From Chloroflexota bacterium (lineage in GTDB: Bacteria; Chloroflexota; UBA11872; VXNJ01): a DNA stretch of 13,639 nucleotides. Shown here piece after piece: positions 6,831 through 13,639 of the stretch (positions are counted from its first letter, which is position 1; each line of letters opens with the position of its first letter). A model generated the notes under the pieces. It had not been told where the DNA came from and did no database searches. It saw only the letters and a list, made by a program, of their open reading frames with translations. The stretch lies in the NCBI GenBank assembly GCA_026708165.1, contig JAPOVO010000243.1:1-13639 (forward strand), given 5' to 3'. The position numbers and the translations under genes are program-made.

Positions 6831-6861
6831 TTACGCGGGAGATGTGGAAGTCGCGTATACA
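6831..6861 (+). promoter_or_regulatory. Candidate promoter for the apgM-selA unit
   Basis: In the 140-base gap before the phosphoglycerate mutase, TATACA (6856-6861) resembles a -10 box. TTACGC (6831-6836) is a poor -35 at a long 19-base spacing. The position, about 38 bases upstream of the start codon, is sensible. The call rests mainly on the -10 match. Confidence 0.28.
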
Positions 6862-6898
6862 TACCCTATCGGTCTGATTTGATCGAAGCGAGTCGATA

Positions 6899-8104
6899 GT
6901 GCTCCCACAACAGATTCTTCAAGGGCTTGCCCGAGAAGGTAATCAGAAGATGGTTCTGGTCGTCATAGACGGTCTTGGCGGCCTGCCTCATCCCGAAACT
7001 GGTCTGAGTGAGTTGGAGACGGCTCGCGTTCCCAACCTCGACCGTCTCGCGGCGAACGGCATGACCGGACTGAGCATTCCCGTGGCACTTGGGGTTACTC
7101 CCGGCAGCGGACCGGGACACCTGTCGCTATTTGGCTACGATCCCGTGGCGAGCAACATAGGCAGAGGTGCGCTTTCGGCGCTCGGCATCGGTCTGCCGCT
7201 AGGTCCCAGGGACGTTGCCATCAGGATCAACTTTTGCACTCTCGATTCAGCAGGGAATATCTCCGACCGCCGCGCGGGGCGCATTCCCACGGAATTGAAC
7301 GCGGAGCTTGTCTCCGAGTTGGCGGATATTGAGGTTGACGGCGTAGCGTTCGACTTGGCGACCGAGAGCCAGCATCGAGCTGTGCTGGTGCTCCGTGCAG
7401 AAGGGCTGAGCACGCTGATCCAGGAGACCGATCCCCAGAAGACAGGCGTCCCGCCGCTGTCGCCTGACCCGCTGGCCTCCGAAGCCGAGTTGACGAGCGA
7501 ATACTTGCGCGACTATCTCTCGCAGGTGACCGCGCGGATCGGCGGACGAGAGCGGGCCAATTTCATTCTGATGCGCGGCTACGCGGGACTTCCGGACCTG
7601 GAGCCGATCTCGGACCTATACAGCATCAGACCGGCTTGTGTTGCGTCGTATCCGATGTACAAGGGGCTGGCGACCGCGGTCGGGATGACCGTGCTGGAAA
7701 CGGGCGACACGCTCGAAGGACAGATTGCGACGCTTCGGGAGAGGTGGGACGATTTCGACTACTTCTTCTTCCACTATAAGTACACGGACTCTTTAGGCGA
7801 GGACGGCGACTTCGACGGAAAGGTAGGAGCTCTGGAGGAGATCGACGGCGTGATTCCGGCGATCCTGGACCTCGATCCCGAGGTACTGGTGGTGGCGGGA
7901 GACCACTCAAGTCCGGCAACTCTGGCCGCCCACTCGTGGCATCCCGTGCCGTTCGCGCTGCACGCCAAATCGATTATTCCGGACGCCGTCACGACGCTTA
8001 CCGAGCGAGCCTGCGCCGGGGGCGCGCTGGGATTGTTTCCGGCCCAGCAGGCGTTCTCGCTGATGCTTGGATATGCTGGAAGGCTCGCCAAGTTCGGCGC
8101 CTGA
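6899..8104 (+). CDS. apgM: 2,3-bisphosphoglycerate-independent phosphoglycerate mutase, archaeal type
   Basis: This 401-residue ApgM-family enzyme interconverts 3- and 2-phosphoglycerate in lower glycolysis and gluconeogenesis. It has the alkaline-phosphatase-superfamily metal and phosphoserine sites: D24 in VVIDGLGGLP, the catalytic serine S70 in GVTPGSGPGHLSLFGYDP, TDSLGEDGDFDGK (296-308), AGDHSSP (333-339) with D335-H336, and H345 in the AAHSWHPVP block. The length is typical. The start is GTG; it is preferred over the ATG at codon 18 because family members normally carry this short N-terminal helix (LPQQILQGLAREGN) before the first strand. selA begins 12 bases after the stop, so the two genes are almost surely cotranscribed. 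This family is common in archaea and scattered in bacteria, Chloroflexota among them. Confidence 0.95.
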   Translation: MLPQQILQGLAREGNQKMVLVVIDGLGGLPHPETGLSELETARVPNLDRLAANGMTGLSIPVALGVTPGSGPGHLSLFGYDPVASNIGRGALSALGIGLPLGPRDVAIRINFCTLDSAGNISDRRAGRIPTELNAELVSELADIEVDGVAFDLATESQHRAVLVLRAEGLSTLIQETDPQKTGVPPLSPDPLASEAELTSEYLRDYLSQVTARIGGRERANFILMRGYAGLPDLEPISDLYSIRPACVASYPMYKGLATAVGMTVLETGDTLEGQIATLRERWDDFDYFFFHYKYTDSLGEDGDFDGKVGALEEIDGVIPAILDLDPEVLVVAGDHSSPATLAAHSWHPVPFALHAKSIIPDAVTTLTERACAGGALGLFPAQQAFSLMLGYAGRLAKFGA

Positions 8105-8116
8105 TGCCGGCTTGAA

Positions 8117-9484
8117 GTGGAGGAAATAGCGGTCGATCCGAGGCGTGCCCTACCCTCGGTGGACGCTATCGCGGCAAAGGTGGCGGAGCTCGATTCGTCG
8201 ATGCCCGCGCCGGTCGTCATTAGAGAGGCGCGGAAGGAGATTGCGCGAGTTCGCGCCGCCGTCGGTAACCGGACCGAGCCACCAGCCCCGGGGCGGATTG
8301 CTGAGGCTGTGGCCGCGGCGATCCGGCTGATGCTGCGGGATTCTCCCCGCGAAGCCGTTAACGCGACGGGAATCATCGTTCATACCAATCTCGGTAGAGC
8401 ACCGCTTTCGGACGAGGCGATCAAGGCAGTTTCCGCAGCTTCGAGGGGGTACTCGGACCTCGAGATGGACGTCGAAACGGGGACGCGCGGATCACGGCGT
8501 GTTCACATCGAGGAAACGCTCCGAGAATTGACGGGCGCCGAGGCGGCACTGGTCGTGAATAACAATGCCGCAGCGGTCTTCCTATGCCTGGCGGGTATGG
8601 CCGAGGGACGCGAGGTGGTCGTGAGCCGGGGCGAGGCGGTGGAGATCGGCGGCTCGTTTCGGATCCCGGACATCCTCTCGAAGAGCGGCGCCACGCTTGT
8701 CGACGTAGGTACGACAAATCGCACCCGCGTTTCAGACTATGCCAACGCCGCAGGACCCGATACCGCGCTATTCCTCAAAGTGCATCGCAGCAACTTCAAG
8801 ATCGTCGGATTCGCTGAAGAGGTCGGGTTGCGCGACCTGTGCGAAGCCGGGCGCAACAAGGGTGTCCCAGTCATGAACGACCTGGGCAGCGGCACGCTGA
8901 TCGAGACTGCTCCATTTGGTATCGAACCGGAGCCAACAGTCCAGCAGAGCGTTGCCGACGGCGTCGCGTTGACGACGTTTTCGGGAGACAAGCTACTGGG
9001 CGGGCCGCAGGCGGGAATAATCGTGGGGCAGAGGGAGTTTGTCGATACCGTTTCCAGGCACCCGCTGGCGCGCGCGCTGCGTCCGGACAAGATGTGCCTC
9101 GCGGCGCTTAGGGCAACGCTACTCCACTATCTGCGAGGCGAAGCGGTCGAGAAGATACCGGTGTGGAAGATGATTGCCGCGTCGCAAGCGGCGCTCCAAG
9201 AGCGCGCTCGAAGGTGGGGCAACGCCGTACCGACGCGTTTGAACTGGCAGGTGAAGCCTACCGAGTCCGCCGTCGGCGGTGGTTCGCTGCCGGGTGAGAC
9301 GCTATCTTCGTGGGCGTTGCAGTTGAACCCGGGCACGGAATCGGCGGACTCGCTGGCACTGGCTCTGCGCTCGGCTGACCCGCCCATAGTGGCACGGATC
9401 GAAGATGGCGCGGTGCTGCTTGATCCGCGAACGGTGCTGGAACGTGACGATATCGCGGTCATTACAGCGCTGAAGAGTTTGTAG
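8117..9484 (+). CDS. selA: L-seryl-tRNA(Sec) selenium transferase
   Basis: SelA converts Ser-tRNA(Sec) to Sec-tRNA(Sec) using selenophosphate, and is PLP-dependent. This 455-residue protein has the N-terminal tRNA-binding domain (RRALPSVDAIAAKVAEL, 9-25) and then the fold-type-I aminotransferase core: NATGIIVHTNLGRAPLS (82-98), GYSDLEMDVETGTRGSR (111-127), VGTTNRTRVSDY (197-208), NDLGSGTL (254-261) and the PLP lysine K292 in TFSGDKLLGGPQAG (287-300). The N-domain and full length argue for true SelA rather than the DgaE-like paralogues. The start is GTG, 12 bases after apgM, with only a weak ribosome site, suggesting coupling to apgM translation. Unusually, selB does not follow; a DUF72 gene does. 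Presence of selA implies selenoproteins elsewhere in the genome. Confidence 0.97.
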   Translation: MEEIAVDPRRALPSVDAIAAKVAELDSSMPAPVVIREARKEIARVRAAVGNRTEPPAPGRIAEAVAAAIRLMLRDSPREAVNATGIIVHTNLGRAPLSDEAIKAVSAASRGYSDLEMDVETGTRGSRRVHIEETLRELTGAEAALVVNNNAAAVFLCLAGMAEGREVVVSRGEAVEIGGSFRIPDILSKSGATLVDVGTTNRTRVSDYANAAGPDTALFLKVHRSNFKIVGFAEEVGLRDLCEAGRNKGVPVMNDLGSGTLIETAPFGIEPEPTVQQSVADGVALTTFSGDKLLGGPQAGIIVGQREFVDTVSRHPLARALRPDKMCLAALRATLLHYLRGEAVEKIPVWKMIAASQAALQERARRWGNAVPTRLNWQVKPTESAVGGGSLPGETLSSWALQLNPGTESADSLALALRSADPPIVARIEDGAVLLDPRTVLERDDIAVITALKSL

Positions 9485-9570
9485 CTGCCCCGCACTGTCG
9501 ACGCCCCGCGGGAACTAGAGGCGCGGCTAGAATCTCTCCAGTCAAGTGTTGAGCTTGGAGTTCGGGGCGC

Positions 9571-10470
9571 TTGAAGTCTCTCAAAGTTGGACTGTGCGGC
9601 TGGCGCCGCCTGCAAGACTTCTATCCGCCCCGCACTCGACCCGCCGACATGCTGGCCTACTACTCAAAGCATTTCCCGTTGGTTGAAATCTCGACCACGT
9701 TTCAAGGAATCCCAAGCTCCGACCGAGTGCGTGAGTGGGCGACGTCGGTTGAACCCGGCTTCACGTTCGACGTCGTCGCATTCGGAGGACTGACGCTGCA
9801 TCAGCTTCGTCCGGGAGCCTCGCCGGGCAGCGCGAAGTCAAGCTGGACGGACCTCGCCGTCGAGCCGCCCGAAGTGATTTTCGATGCGTTCGCCGAATCG
9901 ATTTCGCCGTTGGCAGAGAATGACTTGCTTGGTCTATTGATTCTCCAGTTTCCGCCCTGGTTCGAGGCTGGTGAATCGGGTCTCGATTACCTGGCGCGCT
10001 GTAGATCGGAGTTCGATGGGATGCGACTGGCGGTCGAATTCCGAAACGAAAGTTGGATCGAGCCTGCCGACCGACTTGAAACAACGCTCGAACGACTGAT
10101 CGATCTCGAGATCGCACTGAGCGCGTCTGACTTTCCCGACGCCGGCGATTTGGCTCCGGAGCTCGCCGCGCACGTGAGCGTCGCCGAATTCGGGTCGATG
10201 CGACTGCACGGAAGGGCGGCTGGAGCGTGGGACAGAGTAGGCCCCGGCGGCGACTACGCCGCGGAATATTCGTACTCGGACGACGATCTCAATGCGCTAG
10301 TGCCGGTGCTCCAATCTCTTGACGCCGAGGTCGACGAGTTACACGTATCCTTCAACGTCGCGCCTGCCGATGGGGCGGTCGAGTCTAGCAAGCGGCTTTT
10401 GGAGCTGATCGATGAAGCTGAACGGGAGCCTGACTACACGCAGTGGCGTCCACCCCGCGACTTGACATAA
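9571..10470 (+). CDS. DUF72 (YecE-like) family protein
   Basis: This 299-residue soluble protein belongs to the DUF72 family, TIM-barrel proteins of unknown function. Recognisable parts are the opening strand KVGLCGW (5-11), DFYPPRTRP (16-24), YYSKHFPLVEISTTFQGIP (30-48), LLILQFPPWF (121-130), RLAVEFRNESW (151-161) and SMRLHGRAAGAW (208-219), followed by an AAEYSYSDDDL stretch. The usual N-S-T-F-Y string is changed to S-T-T-F-Q. The start is TTG at 9571, with GGAG (9557-9560) ten bases upstream. It follows selA by 86 bases and precedes the betaine transporter ATPase by 28 bases, so transcription may continue through all three. No function can be inferred from these neighbours. Confidence 0.91.
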   Translation: MKSLKVGLCGWRRLQDFYPPRTRPADMLAYYSKHFPLVEISTTFQGIPSSDRVREWATSVEPGFTFDVVAFGGLTLHQLRPGASPGSAKSSWTDLAVEPPEVIFDAFAESISPLAENDLLGLLILQFPPWFEAGESGLDYLARCRSEFDGMRLAVEFRNESWIEPADRLETTLERLIDLEIALSASDFPDAGDLAPELAAHVSVAEFGSMRLHGRAAGAWDRVGPGGDYAAEYSYSDDDLNALVPVLQSLDAEVDELHVSFNVAPADGAVESSKRLLELIDEAEREPDYTQWRPPRDLT

Positions 10471-10498
10471 CACGTACTCAACAGGGAGCAAAGGCGGC

Positions 10499-11701
10499 AT
10501 GAACGCTCAAGGACCGGAGATAGAAGTCAACGGTCTGTGGAAGGTATTCGGCAATAGGCCCGAGCGAGCGCTTCAACCGGAGTACGCTGCGAAAAGCCGG
10601 GACGAGATTCAGGAGGAGTTGGGTCTTGTCGTTGGGTTGCGGGACGTGTCTTTCAATGTTGGCAAGGGCGAGATTTATGTCGTTATGGGCTTGTCCGGCA
10701 GCGGTAAGTCGACGCTGGTGCGCTGCCTGATAAGGCTTATAGAGGCTACCCAAGGCCAAATACATTTCGACGGCGAAGACATACTCACTTACTCCCAAGA
10801 GCGGCTAATCGAGTTCCGCCGCCAGAAGGTCGCGATGGTATTCCAGCATTACGGGCTGCTGCCCAACCGTAGTGTGATAGACAACGTGTCCCTGGGTCTC
10901 GAAATACAGGGGGTGGACAAGAGGACCCGATACGCAATGGCGTCGGGAGCCATCGAGACGGTGGGACTGAAGGGCTGGGAGAACTACTACCCCAGAGAGA
11001 TGAGCGGGGGCATGCAACAGCGTGTCGGACTTGCCAGAGCGCTGGCGGTAAATCCAGACGTGCTGCTCATGGACGAGCCTTTCAGCGGGCTCGATCCCCT
11101 TATACGCAGGGAGATGCAGGACGAGCTAATCTCGCTGGAAACCGAACTGAACAAGACGATTGTCTTCATCACTCATGATCTCGATGAGGCTCTGAAGCTA
11201 GGAGACCGTATCGCAATCATGCGGGACGGGGAGATTATTCAGGAAGGCTCGCCGGAAGAGATCGTCACGCTGCCGACTGACCGTTACGTGAGCGAATTCG
11301 TGCAGGACGTATCACGAGCGAAGGTCATTCAGGCCAAGGCCATCATGCGGGAACCCGACGCGGTCGTGTACGAAAGGCAGGGTCCCCGGGCGGCGCTGCA
11401 CCTCATGCAGCGTCACGACGTTGGCGCGATTTTCCTCATAGCGCGTGACTTCACCCTGCGGGGGATTCTCACGGAGGCTCAGGCCCACGATCTGGTCGCT
11501 GAAGGAAGAGAGTCTCTGTATGGAGCGCCGATCGAACCGGCCATCGTCGTGGAACCTGAAGCCTACGTCGAAGATGTGATCCCGATGGCGGCCCAGACCG
11601 AATATCGGATCGCGGTGGTTGGCGACAACGGGAGCTTGCTTGGAGAGATTCACAAAAGCGCCCTGCTTGAAGGCATCGCCGCAAGAGATCGGGAGATGTG
11701 A
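10499..11701 (+). CDS. proV: Glycine betaine/proline ABC transporter ATP-binding protein
   Basis: This 400-residue ProV/OpuAA-type ATPase powers uptake of compatible solutes such as glycine betaine or proline. The N-terminal extension typical of this branch (NGLWKVFGNRPERAL, 11-25) precedes Walker A GLSGSGKST (64-72), the Q-loop Q116, signature SGGMQQR (169-175), Walker B LLMDEP (189-194) and the switch histidine H226. From about residue 278 a pair of CBS-like repeats follows, which in OpuA senses ionic strength or cyclic di-AMP. The start is ATG with AGGGAG (10482-10487) upstream. The stop codon (11699-11701) lies next to the permease start, indicating translational coupling. It is first of the three importer genes. 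Confidence 0.95.
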   Translation: MNAQGPEIEVNGLWKVFGNRPERALQPEYAAKSRDEIQEELGLVVGLRDVSFNVGKGEIYVVMGLSGSGKSTLVRCLIRLIEATQGQIHFDGEDILTYSQERLIEFRRQKVAMVFQHYGLLPNRSVIDNVSLGLEIQGVDKRTRYAMASGAIETVGLKGWENYYPREMSGGMQQRVGLARALAVNPDVLLMDEPFSGLDPLIRREMQDELISLETELNKTIVFITHDLDEALKLGDRIAIMRDGEIIQEGSPEEIVTLPTDRYVSEFVQDVSRAKVIQAKAIMREPDAVVYERQGPRAALHLMQRHDVGAIFLIARDFTLRGILTEAQAHDLVAEGRESLYGAPIEPAIVVEPEAYVEDVIPMAAQTEYRIAVVGDNGSLLGEIHKSALLEGIAARDREM

Positions 11702-11703
11702 AG

Positions 11704-12765
11704 ATGGCCCAACCGAGTATTCAATTGTCCGAGGAGACCCGGTCGGCGCGCGCCGTAACGCGCGCGCTCAAAGCCTACCCACTTCGACTGGCCGGGTTGG
11801 CGGCGACTGCCGTCGTGCTGGTCGCGAGCCTCGTGATTTGGGGTCCGGAGATGGGATTTCCGACCACCGTGTCCCGCTCCGAATCCAGGACCTCCAGCGG
11901 CGGTACGATCACGCTTGAGAAGTCAGTGCGGGAGGTGACGAGCGGCGGCATCGACGACGCGGTCGACTGGATGACACAGGAAGGCAGCTGGCTGTTCGAC
12001 GGCCTGAGCACGGCTGTGGCTATTGTGCTGGTTCGCATCGAGGATGCGCTGAAGTGGACGCCGTGGCCGGCCATTGTTGTGGGCCTTTGCCTGCTGTCGT
12101 TTGGCGTCGGCCGTTGGGGGCTTCTGACCTTCACGGGGCTTGCACTGCTCTTCGTAGGCTTCATGGGCCTTTGGGAAAACACGATTGACACCATCGCGCT
12201 AATGGTGGTGGCGGTGGCGGTCTCGGTGTTGATTGGTCTTCCTCTAGGCGTGCTGGCTTCCCGCAGCGAGATCGTTGACAGGCTGATGCGGCCCATTCTG
12301 GACGGTATGCAGACAATGCCGAGCTTCGTATACCTGCTACCGGGCATACTTTTCTTCGGTTTGGGGAAACCGGCCGGCATCTTCGCCACCATCATCTACG
12401 CTCTTCCGCCGGTAATCAGGCTGACGAACTTGGGAATTCGACAGGTGTCGCCGGAAACGATCGAAGCCGTGCGGTCGTTCGGAGCGTCGCCGCTACAGAT
12501 ACTCGCCAAGGTCCAGATTCCCATGGCCTTGCCCACCATAATGGCGGGCATCAACCAGACCACGCTGATGGCCCTGGGGATGGTCACGATCGCCAGCATG
12601 GTTGCGGCGGGCGGTCTGGGCGACAACGTGCTGCGAGCTCTCCAGAAAAACCAGCCGGGCAACGGGATGATTGCCGGGTTGGCGATCGTATTCCTGGCCA
12701 TAATCATCGACCGACTTACGCAATCGGTGTCGGGTGGCAGACGGGAGTCGCTTAGAGTCGGCTAG
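11704..12765 (+). CDS. proW: Glycine betaine/proline ABC transporter permease
   Basis: This ProW/OpuAB-type permease has 353 residues. A basic N-terminus is followed by helix 1 (LAGLAATAVVLVASLVIW), a roughly 60-residue polar segment likely outside the membrane, two further hydrophobic stretches, and then the conserved permease core. The core contains MPSFVYLLPGILFFGLG and the cytoplasmic EAA-type loop EAVRSFGASPLQILAKVQIP, which contacts the ATPase. ATG at 11704 is chosen because GGGAG (11691-11695) is eight bases upstream. A GTG at 11698, overlapping the proV stop, would add two residues but sits too close to that site. It is coupled to proV. A hairpin and a candidate promoter separate it from the binding-protein gene. 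Confidence 0.94.
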   Translation: MAQPSIQLSEETRSARAVTRALKAYPLRLAGLAATAVVLVASLVIWGPEMGFPTTVSRSESRTSSGGTITLEKSVREVTSGGIDDAVDWMTQEGSWLFDGLSTAVAIVLVRIEDALKWTPWPAIVVGLCLLSFGVGRWGLLTFTGLALLFVGFMGLWENTIDTIALMVVAVAVSVLIGLPLGVLASRSEIVDRLMRPILDGMQTMPSFVYLLPGILFFGLGKPAGIFATIIYALPPVIRLTNLGIRQVSPETIEAVRSFGASPLQILAKVQIPMALPTIMAGINQTTLMALGMVTIASMVAAGGLGDNVLRALQKNQPGNGMIAGLAIVFLAIIIDRLTQSVSGGRRESLRVG

Positions 12766-12779
12766 CAACCGTAGTGGAG

Positions 12780-12801
12780 GTTCAGGTCGACCAGCCTGAA
12801 C
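12780..12801 (+). terminator. Perfect 7-base hairpin after the permease gene
   Basis: GTTCAGG (12780-12786) pairs exactly with CCTGAAC (12795-12801) around an 8-base loop. No T-run follows, so it is not a classic intrinsic terminator. It lies 14 bases after the permease stop and just before the candidate promoter of the binding-protein gene. It may stabilise the upstream message or partly terminate it. Confidence 0.4.
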
Positions 12802-12828
12802 GTCACTTACAACGCCGACTGTCTGACT

Positions 12829-12837
12829 TGCTACAAT
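12829..12837 (+). promoter_or_regulatory. Candidate extended -10 promoter for the binding-protein gene
   Basis: TGCTACAAT is an extended -10 element (TG, one base, then TACAAT, one mismatch to TATAAT). The best -35 candidate, TTACAA (12807-12812), is weak at 19-base spacing, as expected when an extended -10 is used. It lies 55 bases upstream of the binding-protein ATG and would allow that gene to be expressed above the ATPase and permease. Confidence 0.45.
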
Positions 12838-12892
12838 AGTGGCATCGCCGATTACCTGTAGTTGTAGAGGCGCAGGAAGGGAGTCGTTCGGC

Positions 12893-13639
12893 ATGAGGAT
12901 GATTCAGTTACTTACCGCAAACCGATCTGGCACTCTGACGACTCACACGGCAGTCGGATACCGGCTCGCCGCGTTGGTGCTGGCGTTACTGATCAGTCTG
13001 ATCGCCCTGGCGGCGTGCGCGGAAGATGAGCCGGAGGCTGCCGAGTCTTCCAAACAGACGCTCGTCTTCAGCGATTTGAACTGGAACAGCGCTCAGATCC
13101 AAAACCGCATCGCCCAGTACATCGTCGAAAAGGGCTACGGCTACCCCACCGATGTGGTGTTTGGCGCCACTCTGCCTCTCTTCCAGGGTCTGCGGCGCGG
13201 CGACAGCCATGTGACCATGGAGATATGGCTTCCAAACCAGGATGAAGCCTGGAACGAGGCCGTGACTGAGGGCGAGGTGGTTTCAATTGGCCTAAGCCTC
13301 GGCAAAGACTGGCAGTCGGCGTTTGTTATCCCGAAATATCTCCAGGAGCAATATCCGGAGCTTGATAGTGTCGAGGACCTGAAAGACGAGCAATTCAAGA
13401 AACTGTTCCAGACTGCTGAAACCGGCGACAAGGCGCGTCTGGTGTCGTGTGTGATCGGCTGGGCTTGCGAAGAGGTCAACGCCGCCCAGATCGAGGCTTA
13501 TGGTCTGTCTGAACATGTCGAAATCGTCAACCCCGGAGACGGCGCGGCTGCGAACGCAGACCTTTACGGTGCGTATGACAGGGGAGAACCCTGGATCGGT
13601 TACCAATGGGGGACGAACGATCCGGCGCTGGTGCTCGAT
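12893..13639 (+). CDS. Glycine betaine/proline ABC transporter substrate-binding lipoprotein, C-terminus cut off
   Basis: The frame is open from ATG at 12893 to the right edge (249 residues so far). It encodes an OpuAC-family binding protein, related to ProX, that captures the solute outside the membrane for the upstream ATPase and permease. A hydrophobic segment (about 24-41) ends in lipobox LAAC with C42 as the lipidation site, so it should be membrane-anchored. The binding domain begins at TLVFSDLNW (56-64) and has many tryptophans of the kind that cage quaternary amines (W64, W112, W120, W140, W190, W234, W239). C186 and C192 in SCVIGWAC may form a disulfide. The ribosome site AGGAAGGGAG (12874-12883) is strong, nine bases from the start. 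A short N-terminal extension before the signal helix is unusual; an ATG at codon 3 is an alternative start. Confidence 0.92.
   Translation, partial: MRMIQLLTANRSGTLTTHTAVGYRLAALVLALLISLIALAACAEDEPEAAESSKQTLVFSDLNWNSAQIQNRIAQYIVEKGYGYPTDVVFGATLPLFQGLRRGDSHVTMEIWLPNQDEAWNEAVTEGEVVSIGLSLGKDWQSAFVIPKYLQEQYPELDSVEDLKDEQFKKLFQTAETGDKARLVSCVIGWACEEVNAAQIEAYGLSEHVEIVNPGDGAAANADLYGAYDRGEPWIGYQWGTNDPALVLD

Noticed and set aside
6899..8104. GEDG in place of the GHDG I recalled at the metal-site motif of the phosphoglycerate mutase
   Set aside because: I recall the GEDGDF form from other bacterial ApgM-like proteins, and the remaining metal-site residues are intact, so it is not evidence of inactivation.
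7774..8376. 200-codon minus-strand frame across the apgM/selA junction
   Set aside because: The S/A/R-rich translation is antisense to two well-supported genes.
9506..9526. Terminator after selA (CCGCG...CGCGG)
   Set aside because: Only five pairs, an 11-base loop and no T-run; likely chance in GC-rich DNA.
1..13639. In-frame TGA selenocysteine codons suggested by the presence of selA
   Set aside because: All recognised genes end at stops that match normal family lengths. I saw no frame in which reading through TGA extends a conserved domain.

Overview
This is a GC-rich, densely coded bacterial window with 13 protein genes, of which 11 are complete and two run off the ends (an MFS transporter on the left, a betaine-type binding protein on the right). 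No rRNA, tRNA, transposase or CRISPR array was found. Several traits suggest an uncultured Chloroflexota lineage of the Dehalococcoidia/SAR202 kind: an archaeal-type phosphoglycerate mutase, an archaeal-like short-chain prenyl synthase, frequent GTG/TTG starts, and an intergenic palindrome built around TTCGACAAGCTCA. This placement is inferred from remembered family resemblance, not from a search.

Layout. Positions 1-1992, minus strand: a zinc-dependent medium-chain dehydrogenase followed by an MFS transporter, probably one transcript. Positions 1993-2309: a divergent intergenic region packed with palindromes and a short tandem repeat. Positions 2310-4107, plus strand: a two-gene unit of a geranylgeranyl-diphosphate-type synthase and a lactonase-like metallo-beta-lactamase-fold hydrolase. 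Positions 4208-6356, minus strand: a twelve-helix MATE/ANKH-like membrane protein with a clear internal duplication, followed by thiamine pyrophosphokinase. From 6471 to the right end everything is on the plus strand: a small GYD-domain protein, an ApgM-type phosphoglycerate mutase, selenocysteine synthase SelA, a DUF72 protein, and then a glycine betaine/proline ABC importer (ATPase, permease, and a binding lipoprotein that is cut off).

How the genes work together. The clearest system is the compatible-solute importer at 10499-13639. The ATPase and permease are translationally coupled, while the binding protein sits behind a hairpin and has its own candidate promoter, which fits the need for excess binding protein. 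SelA implies that the cell makes selenoproteins, yet selB, selC and selD are not here. The ANKH-like transporter next to thiamine pyrophosphokinase suggests, as inference only, a link to thiamine or phosphate-compound transport. I see no defence system, prophage or biosynthetic cluster. The most unusual items are the repeat-rich intergenic region, the orphan selA, and the internally duplicated transporter beside the thiamine kinase.
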